A stretch of 64,000 nucleotides of DNA from Narthecium ossifragum. Its lineage: Eukaryota; Streptophyta; Magnoliopsida; Dioscoreales; Nartheciaceae. Below the pieces are notes generated by a model that saw only the letters and a list, made by a program, of their open reading frames with translations, made no database searches and was not told the DNA's origin. The translations under genes were made by a program, and so were the position numbers. Shown here piece after piece: positions 48,610 through 58,915 of the stretch (its first letter is position 1; every line of letters begins with the position of its first letter). The stretch covers positions 4,643,485-4,707,484 of the forward strand of contig OY986968.1 in NCBI GenBank assembly GCA_963920575.1, read 5' to 3'.

Positions 48610-48903
48610 TCAGCATTTGGGGAAGGAAACCCCGCATGCTTTGGCGAGCTTCTGGGCGTTGCGGGAGTTGATATAGTTCCCATAAGCAGGGTTGCTCTTG
48701 TACTCGCAGAAGCACGGCTGCTGCTGCTCGAGAGATTTGCAGCAATCGCCCGAAGGCGAGGCCCCGGAGAAGATCGGACCTGCGCAAGGGATCAGCTTGC
48801 TGGGGTCGCACGTTGCCCCCTCCGCCGCCGGTGCCATTCTCGCCAGGACGAGCGCGGCGGCGAGCATGCATGCGAGGACGAGCTTCGAAAGCGAGGGACT
48901 CAT
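48610..48903 (-). CDS. Type-2 non-specific lipid-transfer protein, copy 2, 97 aa
   Basis: Same architecture and length as copy 1: signal peptide MSPSLSKLVLACMLAAALVL..., then C-DPSKLIPC, GDCC, QPCFC, KAC and final PKC, the eight-cysteine type-2 pattern. The signal peptides are nearly identical while the mature domains differ at roughly half the positions, so the duplication is not very recent. Single exon. The TATA-like box is at 49000-49006, and the leader contains a duplicated ~33-bp segment. Confidence 0.95.
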   Translation of the reverse strand: MSPSLSKLVLACMLAAALVLARMAPAAEGATCDPSKLIPCAGPIFSGASPSGDCCKSLEQQQPCFCEYKSNPAYGNYINSRNAQKLAKACGVSFPKC

Positions 48904-48924
48904 GTTTGTTGCTTTGAGAGGAGG

Positions 48925-48990
48925 AGTGGAGTGAGAGCAGATACTAGTGAGGAGGAAGTGGAGTGAGAGTAGATACTAGAGAGGAGGAAG
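48925..48990 (-). repeat. Duplicated ~34-bp leader segment of LTP copy 2
   Basis: Two tandem units each contain GTGGAGTGAGAG, AGATACTAG and GAGGAGGAAGTG in the 5' untranslated region between TATA box and ATG. Confidence 0.75.
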
Positions 48991-48999
48991 TGGGTCTCA

Positions 49000-49006
49000 A
49001 TTTATA
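49000..49006 (-). promoter_or_regulatory. TATA box of LTP copy 2
   Basis: TATAAAT on the minus strand, 97 bp before the ATG. The leader between is lengthened by the tandem duplication, in keeping with the shorter spacing in copy 1. Confidence 0.55.
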
Positions 49007-49120
49007 GGGGAGAGCAAAGTTTAAATAGCATAAAGAAGACTTCGTAAGAATCCACTCTTCCTTTGTTGTTTATGGGTTCCACAAAGAGTCATGATTTTTG
49101 TACATGCCCATGTGTCACGA

Positions 49121-49317
49121 TTTGATAGTGGGATGTTAAATTTTTATTCTAATCCATTGGTACATCACTACCGATGAACTAAATCAATGAATCGGTATAT
49201 CACTACTGATGGAATGTACTAACGATCGAATCAGTATGTATCGATAGTGATATATCGATCGATTAATCTAGTTCATCGCGATGAATTAGAATAAAAATTA
49301 TGTATCTCACTATCAAT
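49121..49317. mobile_element. MITE-like element with TTGATAGTG termini
   Basis: TTGATAGTGGGATGTTAAAT and its partner TATGTATCTCACTATCAA form long imperfect inverted ends that extend through TTTTTATTCTAAT/ATTAGAATAAAAA. The interior is CGAT-rich. About 197 bp upstream of LTP copy 2. Confidence 0.7.
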
Positions 49318-49451
49318 TCATGGCAAATGGAATACACATATTAGCGTAGATTCGTAAACAATTAAAATCTAGTACACCATGTATACAAATATTTATTGTT
49401 TCATAAATGTACACAACCATCCTTGAAATGGGAACCGTATACAAGTAGCGT

Positions 49452-49640
49452 AGATTCGTCTTTGTTTCTGAAAGGAGTTAAGATGGTTCCCTGGATCTCC
49501 GTAAGGACAGTAGCTCTACGATCGCATAAGCTTTATTTTATCTGAATAGAAAGAATACAAAGATAGCATTGCCATTGCGTGGAGAACACAGGCACACTCA
49601 CACTTTAATATTTGTGATCCAACCACCATCTCTTTTGTGC
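49452..49640 (+). repeat. Dispersed repeat R1, left copy
   Basis: Shares TCTACGATCGCATAAGCTTT, GATAGCATTGCCATTGC, GGAGAACACA and a following CTTTTGTGCCACATG-like segment with 62466-62640 on the same strand. Non-coding; family unknown. Confidence 0.7.
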
Positions 49641-49891
49641 CACATGCACACAAGCTTTAATGGTGATGCAACCACCGTGCCTTTTGGGCCACATACACAC
49701 AAGCTTTAATGGTGGTCCAAAGGCGCTATGATCAAGATCTTCTCTCCGCGATTGCTCTTCATCGATTTCTTCTTGGATGTGGAGGTCTTGATGAGGCTCA
49801 TGGTTTTAATGGTGGCTAATGGTTGTGTTTTTTATATAAGAACCTCTCGTAGTGGAGCCTTTAATGGTGGCTCATGGTTGGGTTTTAATGT

Positions 49892-50366
49892 TTAAGGCCT
49901 CGTTTGGTGGGGGTTAGCCCATACCGAAATAATTGTTATTTAAGATTTTCAAATTTATTGCATTATTACTGTTTATTTAATGTATTATGGTTATTATTTT
50001 TTATTTGATATATGAATGGATTTATATATATCTCCTCAAGAACAATTCCGTTCACTATCATGACAATTCAAGTGTTATCTTCGCATGGCCCTAAAGGGCT
50101 CGGAGCACTTTATGAATTTAGGACAGTGAATTGAGAGTTAATGATTTTCTCTCAGGAATGGCATAAATGTGTGCCTTATTATAGCCTCCCCAAAGGTGAG
50201 TATAATAATTATAGCCTCCCCAAAGGTGAGTATAATAAGATACAAAACTGAAAGTTTTAGTTTGCCGTCTTGATTGTAAAAGGACGGGGAATTCTCTTAC
50301 CCAAATGTGTGAATAACCCCCCCGATTTTTGTAATTGGTCAATTAAACCACTTATAGTACAACTAA
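49892..50366 (+). repeat. Left arm of a large inverted-repeat (foldback) structure
   Basis: From GAAATAATTG at 49926 to ACAACTAA at 50366 the sequence is the reverse complement of 58916-59330. It differs by scattered substitutions and by an extra tandem unit TATAGCCTCCCCAAAGGTGA in this arm. The outer flank GGCCTCGTTTGGT at 49896 looks like a transposon terminus and has no partner on the right. The inner end meets the gypsy LTR terminus TGTGAGGAC exactly. Confidence 0.85.
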
Positions 50367-50382
50367 TGTGAGGACATGCCCT

Positions 50383-50963
50383 TCACTCCTGAATCGACCG
50401 CTTGGTCAAGCCCGTGGCTCGTTGTGGACCACAAGGGTAATTTGGTAAATTACGCATTGTCGGTTTGTTTCACACCCGCGTGGTGCACACACAACCCCTT
50501 TTGTTTGGTTTCCATGTTTGCTACAACCCTAGGTGGGCTTGGGATTTGAGGATCCAAGTTTGGGTGCGAGAGCTGGTCTATAGGACAGTCTCTCAGCTTC
50601 TGGGCGATGGTTGACCATTGGTGGTCGATATCGTGGTTGATCGAGTCGACCAACCGACTTGGGCGACGGTCGATCTGGCGGTCGACCGTCGCCCAAGTCC
50701 GTTGGTCGACTCGATCAACCACGAGATCGACCACCAATGGTCAACCATCGCCCAGAAGTTGAGAGACTGTCCTATTGACCAGCTCTCGCACCCAAACTTG
50801 GATCCTCATATCCCAAGACCACCTAGGGTTCTAGCAAACCTGAAAATCAAACAAAAGGGGATGTGTATGCACCACGCGGGTGTGAAACAAACCGACAATG
50901 CGCCATTTACCAAATTATATTTGCGGTCCACAACGAACCACGGGCATGACCCAGGAGTGGAGG
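50383..50963. repeat. Long hairpin with ~285-bp arms and 8-nt loop
   Basis: Left arm 50383-50673 and right arm 50682-50963 are near-perfect inverted copies around the loop TCTGGCGG. Inner stem GGGCGACGGTCGA/TCGACCGTCGCCC is perfect. Both strands therefore carry nearly identical apparent ORFs (QKLRDCPIDQLSHPNLDP in each), which is a by-product of the symmetry and not evidence of a gene. A transcript would form a long double-stranded stem. Confidence 0.92.
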
Positions 50964-50969
50964 GGCAGG

Positions 50970-51090
50970 TGTGAGGACCCGTCCCTCTATTCCTGTGGCT
51001 CGTTGTTGACCGCAAGGGCAATTTGGTAAATCGCCCCTTATTGGTTTGTTTCACACCCGTGTGCACACACAGGCTTTGTTTTGGTGTATG
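50970..51090 (+). repeat. Third copy of the hairpin-arm outer segment, direct orientation
   Basis: TGTGAGGACCCGTCCCT, TGGCTCGTTGTTGACCGCAAG and GGTTTGTTTCACACCCG repeat the outer left arm (50367-50500) with differences. This marks a second LTR start next to the hairpin. Confidence 0.75.
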
Positions 51091-51182
51091 TGTTTGAATA
51101 GAATGGCTAGGTGGACCCGGAATCGGAAGATCCCAGCTCGGGCGCGCAGAAGCTTGCTTTTGGGCAGCTGGCGGCCCGTGAG

Positions 51183-51212
51183 CGATCGATCGCTCCTAGG
51201 AGCGATCGATCG
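51183..51212. repeat. Perfect 30-bp palindrome with CGATCGATCG ends
   Basis: Two CGATCGATCG blocks flank CTCCTAGGAG; the whole 30 bases equal their reverse complement. Related GATCGATC words recur at 54722-54945 and 57475-57650. Confidence 0.9.
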
Positions 51213-51843
51213 GACTCATGAGTGAGTCGGTCCTGTTTTTCTCTGCAAGGACGGCCACCGTGGCCGTCACTCCCTTTGTCAGGGAAGGGATGGTCTCTTC
51301 CCCTTTTCCCCGGCTTTTCCCCGGACTTCCCTTCCCTTCTCTTCTCTTCTCTTCCCTTCTCTTCTTTGCTCTTCTTCTCCTTTCCTGCTTCTTCTTCCCG
51401 CTCTGTTTTCTTCCGGCCGCTCCTCCTTCTTCGCCGTCCTTTCTCCTCCGACCATCATTTTGGGAGCTTGAAGGCTCGTTGGATCATGGCGACGTGAGGA
51501 CAATCTTTGACGTGGTTTAGTAGCTTGGTTAGCAGCTGTTTAGCGGGGATCATCCAAGGATTAGCAGTCTCGGTAGGTGTTCTACCTACATGCACTATTT
51601 AATGGGTTTCTCCAAATCTAACCGTTGGATCCGGCTGATCTTCATGTATTAGATGCATCTTGTCTAGTAGAGTTTCTGTTTTAAGTTTCATGATCTTTGG
51701 ATGAGTTTTGAGTAAGATTTATGCATGATTAATCGCGGATTTTCCGGTTTTCTGCTTTTCATGAAGAACAGCCGGCTTGCGACGAGTTTTTCGGCTTGTA
51801 CGAGCATGATCTTGGGTTTTGTTGAATACAAGAGTTGTAGATC
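51213..51843 (+). other. Pyrimidine-rich and unassigned LTR sequence left of the nested element
   Basis: TTCCCTTCTCTTC-rich stretch 51290-51400, then AT-rich sequence. The phrase ATCTTGGGTTTTGTTGAA occurs twice (near 51810 and 51841), perhaps marking the junction with the nested element. No intact 5' LTR of the nested element is found. Confidence 0.45.
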
Positions 51844-52824
51844 TTGGGTTTTGTTGAACAAATTGATGATGATGTGACTAAGGAGATATTGCCTGTATTT
51901 GATGTCATTGATATGTTTCATGAGGACTTACCGGTGTGTGAGTATGCTATTGATGATAATGTTCAGTATGATAAGTCATTACCGGTGAATGATATTTTTA
52001 ATGATAATGAGCCAGTACTTGAGGCATCATATGCGAGTGATATTTTACCGATTTTTGATGATCATGGTGATGAAAGTACATATAATGATAAGTTACCGGT
52101 TTTTGACGTATTGGATGATGATGGTGTTTTGCCTTGTTTAAATGATAATGAGGAATCTAGTGATGTTAGCCAAACCTCTCATAGAAAGCCTCAAGTTGAG
52201 CTTCTACCATTCATGTCATCCATACTAGTTGAACATTTGGGGAGGATAGACCTTATTTTGAGTAGAGACTATGCTCATTTTCATCGAAACTTCATCAAAG
52301 ACCTTATAAAGACCTCTCATCCTTCTAGCACTTTGTTTGCTACGGACATTCCCTTTTTCTTTGACGAAACTTGTTTGCATGGCTTTACCCTTCTTCGGAC
52401 CATGTATTTCTTTACTTCAAATCATCGGCCACCAAAAGACCAGTTGATGATGACTCTATTTATTGAAATCCATGGCTTGGAGGATGACAATTGGCCTATG
52501 CCTAAAGCTTATAATGAATTATTTGCCATGAATTCTCCTTTCTTCTTTGATAAAGCATGTTTGCACCTCCTCTCCATCCTTCAATGCATGTATTTCTATA
52601 CCTTAAATCATAGGCCACCAAAAGCCTATCTGATGATGGACAGAGTTATTGCAACACAGGATGTGCAGGATGATGATTGGCCACTGACTAAAGTTTTTAA
52701 TGCTTTCCTTACCTGGGACCTGTCTTTCATCTTTGATGAGTTATGTTTGCATATCTTCTCTATTCTTCGGTCCATGTATTTCTTCATCTGGAACCACCGA
52801 CCACCCAAACTCAATTTTAGTTGA
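51844..52824 (+). CDS. Gypsy-associated ORF with acidic half and three 62-residue repeats, 326 aa
   Basis: Open for 326 codons. Residues 1-110 are acidic with repeated phrases of the type LPVFDV and LPIFDD; 111-170 are mixed. From 171, three tandem units of exactly 62 residues begin FFFDETCLH (171), FFFDKACLH (233) and FIFDELCLH (295). Each continues with a MYFF-type motif and NHRPPK; the third is cut short by the stop. The DNA repeat is thus 186 bp. No protease, RT or integrase motif is present. It lies 1.5 kb before a polypurine tract and 3' LTR on the same strand, so it probably belonged to that gypsy-type element as an accessory or gag-pol-linker-derived product. It starts abruptly near a junction, so the N-terminus may be truncated. 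I do not recognise a named domain. Confidence 0.55.
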   Translation: MGFVEQIDDDVTKEILPVFDVIDMFHEDLPVCEYAIDDNVQYDKSLPVNDIFNDNEPVLEASYASDILPIFDDHGDESTYNDKLPVFDVLDDDGVLPCLNDNEESSDVSQTSHRKPQVELLPFMSSILVEHLGRIDLILSRDYAHFHRNFIKDLIKTSHPSSTLFATDIPFFFDETCLHGFTLLRTMYFFTSNHRPPKDQLMMTLFIEIHGLEDDNWPMPKAYNELFAMNSPFFFDKACLHLLSILQCMYFYTLNHRPPKAYLMMDRVIATQDVQDDDWPLTKVFNAFLTWDLSFIFDELCLHIFSILRSMYFFIWNHRPPKLNFS

Positions 52825-54330
52825 GCTTGCATTGTGTCGAGCACGAGACGGTGGTTGGCAATTCCAAGGGCATGTGGATGTTTAGTTGTCAATGTTGTAT
52901 GTCAATACAAATTTTGTGCAGCCCTTGTGCTTATTAAATAAATAGAGGAAATGCTGCCCAATTTTCCTCCAATTTTTATGCTTATTCTTCACTTTCCATA
53001 AATGCAATCATGGGGTATTTCTTCTCTGATTTTACAGGGCATATATGCTATGGACTGCACAGCATGTTGATATCACGACATTACTTGGTTTTCACGACTA
53101 ACCTTGATTCGCAAATATATTCTTATTTTTATCACCAAGGTTACTTTTTCTTACGAAGCTTCTACAGGTTATCTCTACCCTATCTTCTTTGATTTATTTT
53201 ATAACTTAGTGTAATTGGGGACAATTACAATTAAGTTGGGGGGTAGAATTCTAGTAATTCATGTTTGTTTATTTATTTTATGATAACCTACTATTATACA
53301 TCCTCTAGATTATGTCAGAAGAATGAAATTATGAGACTTATTGATAAAGATGCTTGATTTAGAAATTTATCTTATGAATTATTCAGAAATTTATATATCA
53401 TATAAGATTTAGTAAATTTAGCTATGCATGGCATAAGTTCTATACTTTAACACTTTTACCATGATTTAGGGATAACTTGACAAATCTTATTGCACTTGAG
53501 CACTTTCACATGTTTAGGAGTTGAAATTAGATTCTGAGCATGAGACTAGGATAGATTTACAGTTCTCTGTCATGTCACAGAAGATACATGAACACATGCA
53601 ATTTTCTGTCAGCAAAAAGTATATGTGCATGAAAAGTGTAGGGGTTCAACTTAGTAACCGGGCAATGTGCCTAATCAACGTGTTGTTCGCGTAAAACAGT
53701 TGAATTGCCTAACAATGAGAAAAAGGACTTCAACTTAGTAACCGGGCAATGTGCCTAACCAGCGTGTTGTTCGCGTAAAACAGTTGAAGAGCCTTGTGAA
53801 AAAAGAAAAGAAAAAACAAAGAAAAAAAAAAGAAAAAGAACAGAGATTGTTATGTGATAAGTGGAAAATATGTGCTTGCTTAGAATTGTGATCTTGAATA
53901 GTTAAATGCTTGGATATAATGGATACTCTGATACATGTGAAACCAAATTCACACACTGGAGAGTCAAAGTTATTTTTGAATCATGATTAAATATATTGAA
54001 GTATTGGAACTGTGCTATGACATGTTTTGATTTGCTCTACTTTTATGTGAATATGAATTAAAGAATATATTCATGGATATTATTTCTGGTTAATGCATTG
54101 GAATTAATGAGTATTATAATGGAGTTCTGATGACATGTTAAAGGGGATGTATAGATGTTTGTGGGTATCATCACTGGAAACCCTCAGGAGACTATAACTC
54201 CTCCACTGGGGCCACCCAGGGGTTTAAAGGCTTGTTGCACATGCTAAGTGCAATCGTGAGACCTACGAAAGTGGCTAGTTATATTTACTGCTTTATTTTT
54301 AATTTTTTGTTTGCTTTGCTCGAGGACTAG
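52825..54330 (+). other. Non-coding 3' internal region of the nested gypsy-type element
   Basis: Contains a polypurine-like AAGTTGGGGGGTAG at 53233 and a tandem duplication in which CAACTTAGTAACCGGGCAAT starts at 53647 and 53731 (84-bp period), ending TTCGCGTAAAACAGTTGAA. An A-rich run lies near 53800-53840. Long non-coding stretches before the 3' LTR are usual for Athila/Tat-type elements. Confidence 0.55.
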
Positions 54331-54336
54331 CAAAGA

Positions 54337-54351
54337 TCAAGTTGGGGGGTG
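54337..54351 (+). other. Polypurine tract of the nested gypsy-type element
   Basis: CAAGTTGGGGGGTG directly precedes the LTR start TGATAAGACTTG. Position and composition fit a plus-strand primer. Confidence 0.75.
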
Positions 54352-56091
54352 TGATAAGACTTGAAAAGTGCACAAATCACCCTTTTAACTAGGTCTCGTT
54401 AGTCTCCGAGCAATGCTATTTTAATAGTCTATGATGTATTTCAGGAATAAGAGCCTTCAATGACGATTAGATCATGTTTGGTGCTAAAACGAACAAATAA
54501 AGACATGCTGGGAGCAAAGGAATGAAGATGGATTGGCTTTGAAGATTAACCTGTACCTGCTCAGGAAGAACCAGATGATGTGCCATATATGGTTGGAAAG
54601 CTCTTGAAGTCTAGTTTCTGTAGAATTTTACGGTTTGTGATTCTGAGTTTACTAGAGGAAGTTACGGCAATTTTAGTACTGATGGCGCAGTCTGGATGGC
54701 AAGCAGTAAATACGCTGAAGGGTCCGATCGATCGGACACCCAGAGTCCGATCGATCGGACTATGCAGAAACCTCACAGAACCTATTTTTTTCAGCTATTC
54801 ACCTCTCGATCGATCCCTCGATCGCTCCTACTGAGTCCGATCGATCGGACACCCAGAGACGGATCGATCGGACTCGGGAAAAGTGAGAAATTGACGATTT
54901 TTATGCACCGGATCGATCGGACGCTCATAGTTCGATCGATCGGACTCGAAAATGACCGTTTCCTTGATATTTATCAAGCAAAATCAAGGGCCAAGATCTA
55001 ATCCGAGTTAAGGTGGATACCTAGGCTATAAATAGACATCTTTTAGGGTTTTTCAGGGTCTTTCTTCTCTCTTGGAGAGGGAGAACAACTTCTTTCTTCT
55101 TTTTAACTTTTCTTTATAGATCTTTGGGAGGAAATCCATGGCGGAAGAGCTTCATCAACCTTCATCTATGGATCAAGCCCTAAAGATGAGTAGCTAACTT
55201 TTTACCATGGGATTCTTATGATGTAATTAGGGTTTCTATTAGGGATTTCTTGGATTTAGGGCTTGTATACATTATTGATTGGCTTATATGGATTGATTCC
55301 TATTTCTTTTATACCTTGGTGTCGATTTCTTGATGGATGTATGGATTGTTCTTGTTTGCACTTGATTCCGGAGCTTGTGTATGCTAGGGCTTGGATTGGA
55401 TTCATCCAAATAAGAGGACCATGCTAGTCCCATGGTATCTCGGATGAAATCTTTTTCGTGATTAGGGGTTGTATAGTGCTAGTCCCACTATAGTAGTGCT
55501 AGTCCCACTACGTTCCATCCCTAATCCTTCATACATTCTACCTTTGTAGATTTGGCCATCGAGATGCTTACCCGTCTCGATCTCACACCTAAATCCATAT
55601 CAACACTACTCCTTGCGATGAATTCATCCTAATAAGAGGGTTCATTAGCAGTGAACGTAACTAATCATTCGGTCACTGATAATTAGATAATTGTTCTTGC
55701 CAACAAGGAATCCTAAACAGAACTTGTTGAGTGATAAGGAGAACTAGTCATTCACTTATCAACTTTTAGGAAGCCATTCATCGTGTTTGCATGCCCTGAT
55801 CTTAGGTAGACCTGGTAAAACCTTGGTTATTGATTAAGAATTCCCTGGTACCTTTTCTCTTATTTATTAATTCTTTAGTATTAGTTTAATTTTAATTCTA
55901 AATCTTTTCTCAACTTATTGGTAGGGATAATTAGATTGAGTTTAGTAGTTTAATTATTTTCCTACGCTTTCCCTGTGGATTCGACTCGGACTCACTGCTC
56001 ACTACCCCTAAAGTAGTTAGTTAGTAGTTTGATTATAAATTTGTAATTTTGGTTAGACTTGTTAAGCCGCGACACTTTTCAAGTCGTATCA
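54352..56091 (+). repeat. 3' LTR (1740 bp) of the nested gypsy-type element
   Basis: Starts TGATAAGACTTGAAAAGTG and ends CACTTTTCAAGTCGTATCA, a near-perfect 19-bp inverted terminal pair. It carries four or more CGATCGATCGG boxes at 54722-54945. An ATAAATAG TATA-like box follows at about 55030. No second LTR is in the window, so the element is truncated at its 5' side or its 5' LTR was lost. Confidence 0.85.
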
Positions 56092-57402
56092 GTTGGATCG
56101 ACCGTCGCCCTTGGTTTTCTTCGTATGGGTCTCACGGTCGATCCACGGATCGACCGTGGCATCGTCCGTGATCCTTTGAACAGTGTTCTTTGGCTCTTCT
56201 CGAATGGCTTTCAACTTTGATTGAGTCTTAAACGTGTTGGGAGGTTTATATATGGATTTGATGAGGTTTTCAAAGGGTTTTAATCGGGTTTGAGATTTGA
56301 TCCGAGTTTCTCCCCTTTTTAGCAAATGTATGGTTGTGTTTGCATTTAATTCAAGTTTAATAGAAATTAAATGTCTGGTTGTTTACTTAACCATTAGCTA
56401 GCTATGAGTGCCAGCTAATGAGGAATTATGGAACCTTAGCCTCTTGCCGGCGAGTGCCGAGGGCTATTGTATATCTGTTGAACTTATAACAGTTGATGTG
56501 ACATATAGAGACATCTAGGATTAGATGCTTGCTTAAGCTCATGCATTGTATGCATTAGAGGCATTTGAGGTTAGACGGGCGATGTCTCGGGTCGCCGATC
56601 CGAGGCTCTCGGGTAGCTCGGATCTAGCCTTAGGACAGTGGCTGGGTAGTCAGGATTAGGGTGTGATTGTCGATCTGAATCTCTGATAATTGAGGATTGT
56701 GATAGTCGGCTTGAATCTTTGTTTGAGGTTTAGAGGTCGTGTTGTCTTCCAAGCCCAAGTGCTAAGGATGCAACCGAGGAGTTCCCGACGTGGTCCCCAG
56801 ACAGTGGTATCCCTGTTGGGTAAGGGTTAGAGCCTGCATGTTACTGTTTCCGTGGTCCTCCTGGTAACATGTTCAGGAGAGAGGTTTCATGACAGGAACC
56901 CTTGGGACATCGGTGGGTTATGGGACCCGTGGCATCCTTTAGACTTAGGCTGGGGGACAACACTGTTATTGTTTTCCTCCTTTCAGTGTGCCGTAGAGTA
57001 GAACCCTACTGGGCTTTTTGCTTATTCCTACCTGGGCTGCGTTTACAGGTGCAGGCGGCAGTTCCTCCTCAGTGGAGCCAACAGGTTCGGCTTTTGGCGG
57101 CGCGAGTACATCCAGAGGCGTCTGAGGTTTGGTTGAAGGATATGGCTATTGTAACTTTTTGATATATAATTATGCATGTTGTACCCTTTTTGGAGAACCT
57201 TTGGGATGTTTTATAAATCTGTATTTTGGAACTCAGATATTGTAAGACTTGATGTTATATTATGATTAAAATCTGCTTAGCCTCTGGAATACTTTTGCTT
57301 AAATTGTTTATCCTTTCCGCTTGTACTGCGCCGGTTGATGATGAATAGTGTTAGGACCCTCACGCCCCGTCCTGGATGGGTTTTCTGGGTCGGGGTGTGA
57401 CA
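56092..57402 (+). repeat. Tekay/Del-like LTR 3' portion, copy 1
   Basis: Resumes after the nested LTR with GTTGGATCGACCGTCGCCC, which echoes the hairpin arms. It continues through TGCATTAGAGGCAT, a GGACAGTGGC segment and GTAGAGTAGAACCCTACTGG, and ends with TTTTCTGGGTCGGGGTGTGACAG. Confidence 0.65.
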
Positions 57403-58915
57403 GAAGGTGTGCCCTTGATTGTTGCATGTTTATATTGTAAATTATCTGTGTTGGGATCGATTAGACTGCGAGTTCGATCGATCGGACTACTTAGTGGGAT
57501 CGATCCATGCAAGTTGGATCGATCCGACTTCAGGTAAGATCGATCCATGGGTATGTTGGATCGATCCAGGTTGCACCAAGATGGTCTGTTCATTGAGGGC
57601 TGTCGGATCGATCTATGGGTACATTTGGATCGATCCAGGGTTTCCCAGGAACAGTATCTGAGGGCAACAGGGAATGGCATGTTAGTGATATTGCTATAAC
57701 TGATGTTTGTTTATATTGTTATATTATTTGCTTGCTTATACTGTCTTGTTTGTTGCATGCTTTACTGTTTTACTTATCTGCTTTATTGCTTTATTATCTG
57801 TCTGTTAATATTGTGAATTATCTGCCTGTTTATTCTATTTTATTATTGTCTTGCTTTCCTGTGCATTAGAGGCATGTTAGGCTAGGGCGTGGGTTTGGGG
57901 TTGTCTCTAGTACTCCAGTATCAATAGCTAAGTGTTGGCTGTCGTTACCCCGGTATGGGTGTCCTACTGGTATTGTCATTGTCCACCTTGTATATGGGAT
58001 TATCGGAGGTGGTCCACACCTGAACAGTGGCCATCGGAGGGACATACTATGGACAGGAACCCTGGGGGTATCGAAGGGATTTATGGGTGTCCTACTGGTA
58101 TTGTCATTGTCCACCCTGTATATGAGATTATCGGAGGTGGTTCACCCCTGAACAGTGGACATCGGAGGGACATACTATGGACAGGAACCCTGGGGGTATC
58201 GAAGGGATTTGTGGGCTCTCTAGTAGGACTGAGCTTTGATTTGGAGTATAGGGGTTGTAGTAGCTCTGTGCTTTGAGTGCTGGGAGATGGTTGTTGTAAC
58301 CACGGTTGTTCCGCCAAGTGTGGAGGTCCCGCTTGGAGAGGGGTGTCCTACGGGTAGCGTCATGTCCACCCTGTGTCAGGGACTGTGGGAGAAGGACCAC
58401 CCCTGAGCAGTGGCCATCGGAGGACGTACTTTGGACATGTGCCCTTCGGGTTATTGACGGGATTTATGGGGTCCCTGGCATGCCTCAGTACTTGGCACAG
58501 AGTTAGTACGGTTGGAGTCGCCCTTCCTTGTGTGTGTCGTAGAGTAGAACCCTACTGAGCCTTTGCTCATTCCTACCTGGACCGCGGTGTTTGTAAGTAC
58601 AGGTACCAGCGCACCTCCTGTGGGCCCCCGGTGTTCGTCCTGCGGCAGCGCGTCGCCAGCAGACCATGTTTGAGGGCCAGGACGGTTTCTACTGTGCTTT
58701 TGCGGATACCTCCGATGATGTAATTTTTTGTATAACCCTGTTATATGTAAATATTGTTGTAAATACAGTTTTGGTTCAGTAATGGTTAGATTACTTTTAT
58801 CCTTTGTTTGTTCTGTATCTGTTCCGCTGTTGGTTGTGTTTAGATGTAGGTTCCTCCCCTCATGTCCAGGTCCGAATGGGTTTTCTGGGACGGGGCGCGA
58901 CAGCAGGTCCTCACA
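57403..58915 (+). repeat. Tekay/Del-like LTR 3' portion, copy 2, with 128-bp tandem repeats
   Basis: Repeats the landmarks of copy 1 and ends GCGACAGCAGGTCCTCACA. It contains GATCGATCC boxes at 57475-57650. It also holds two 128-bp tandem units starting 57954 and 58082 (TATGGGTGTCCTACTGGTAT...), plus a diverged third near 58330-58460. Confidence 0.7.

Larger units (their letters stand above)
50367..58915 (+). mobile_element. Composite Ty3/gypsy LTR array (Tekay/Del-like) with nested element
   Basis: Starts TGTGAGGACATG and ends CAGGTCCTCACA, matching inverted termini of a gypsy LTR. A second start TGTGAGGACCCG is at 50970, and two copies of the LTR 3' region end at about 57402 and 58915; both carry GTAGAGTAGAACCCTACTG and a terminal GGGTTTTCTGGG-like phrase plus CGGGG-GTGACAG. 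No gag or pol of this family remains. A different gypsy-type element (51844-56091) is nested. No 5-bp target duplication is visible (ACTAA left, TTAGT right). The family name rests on the shape of the LTR ends and is an inference. Confidence 0.7.

Noticed and set aside
50450..50974. Two nearly identical apparent proteins on opposite strands
   Set aside because: They are the mirror images of one another produced by the hairpin arms; nothing else supports coding.
54720..54950. CRISPR-like spaced palindromic repeats
   Set aside because: Repeats are short, imperfect and irregularly spaced within a eukaryotic LTR; no Cas genes and a plant genome context.
57932..58400. Several overlapping frames with repeated peptides in the LTR
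   Set aside because: They arise from the 128-bp tandem units in non-coding LTR sequence.
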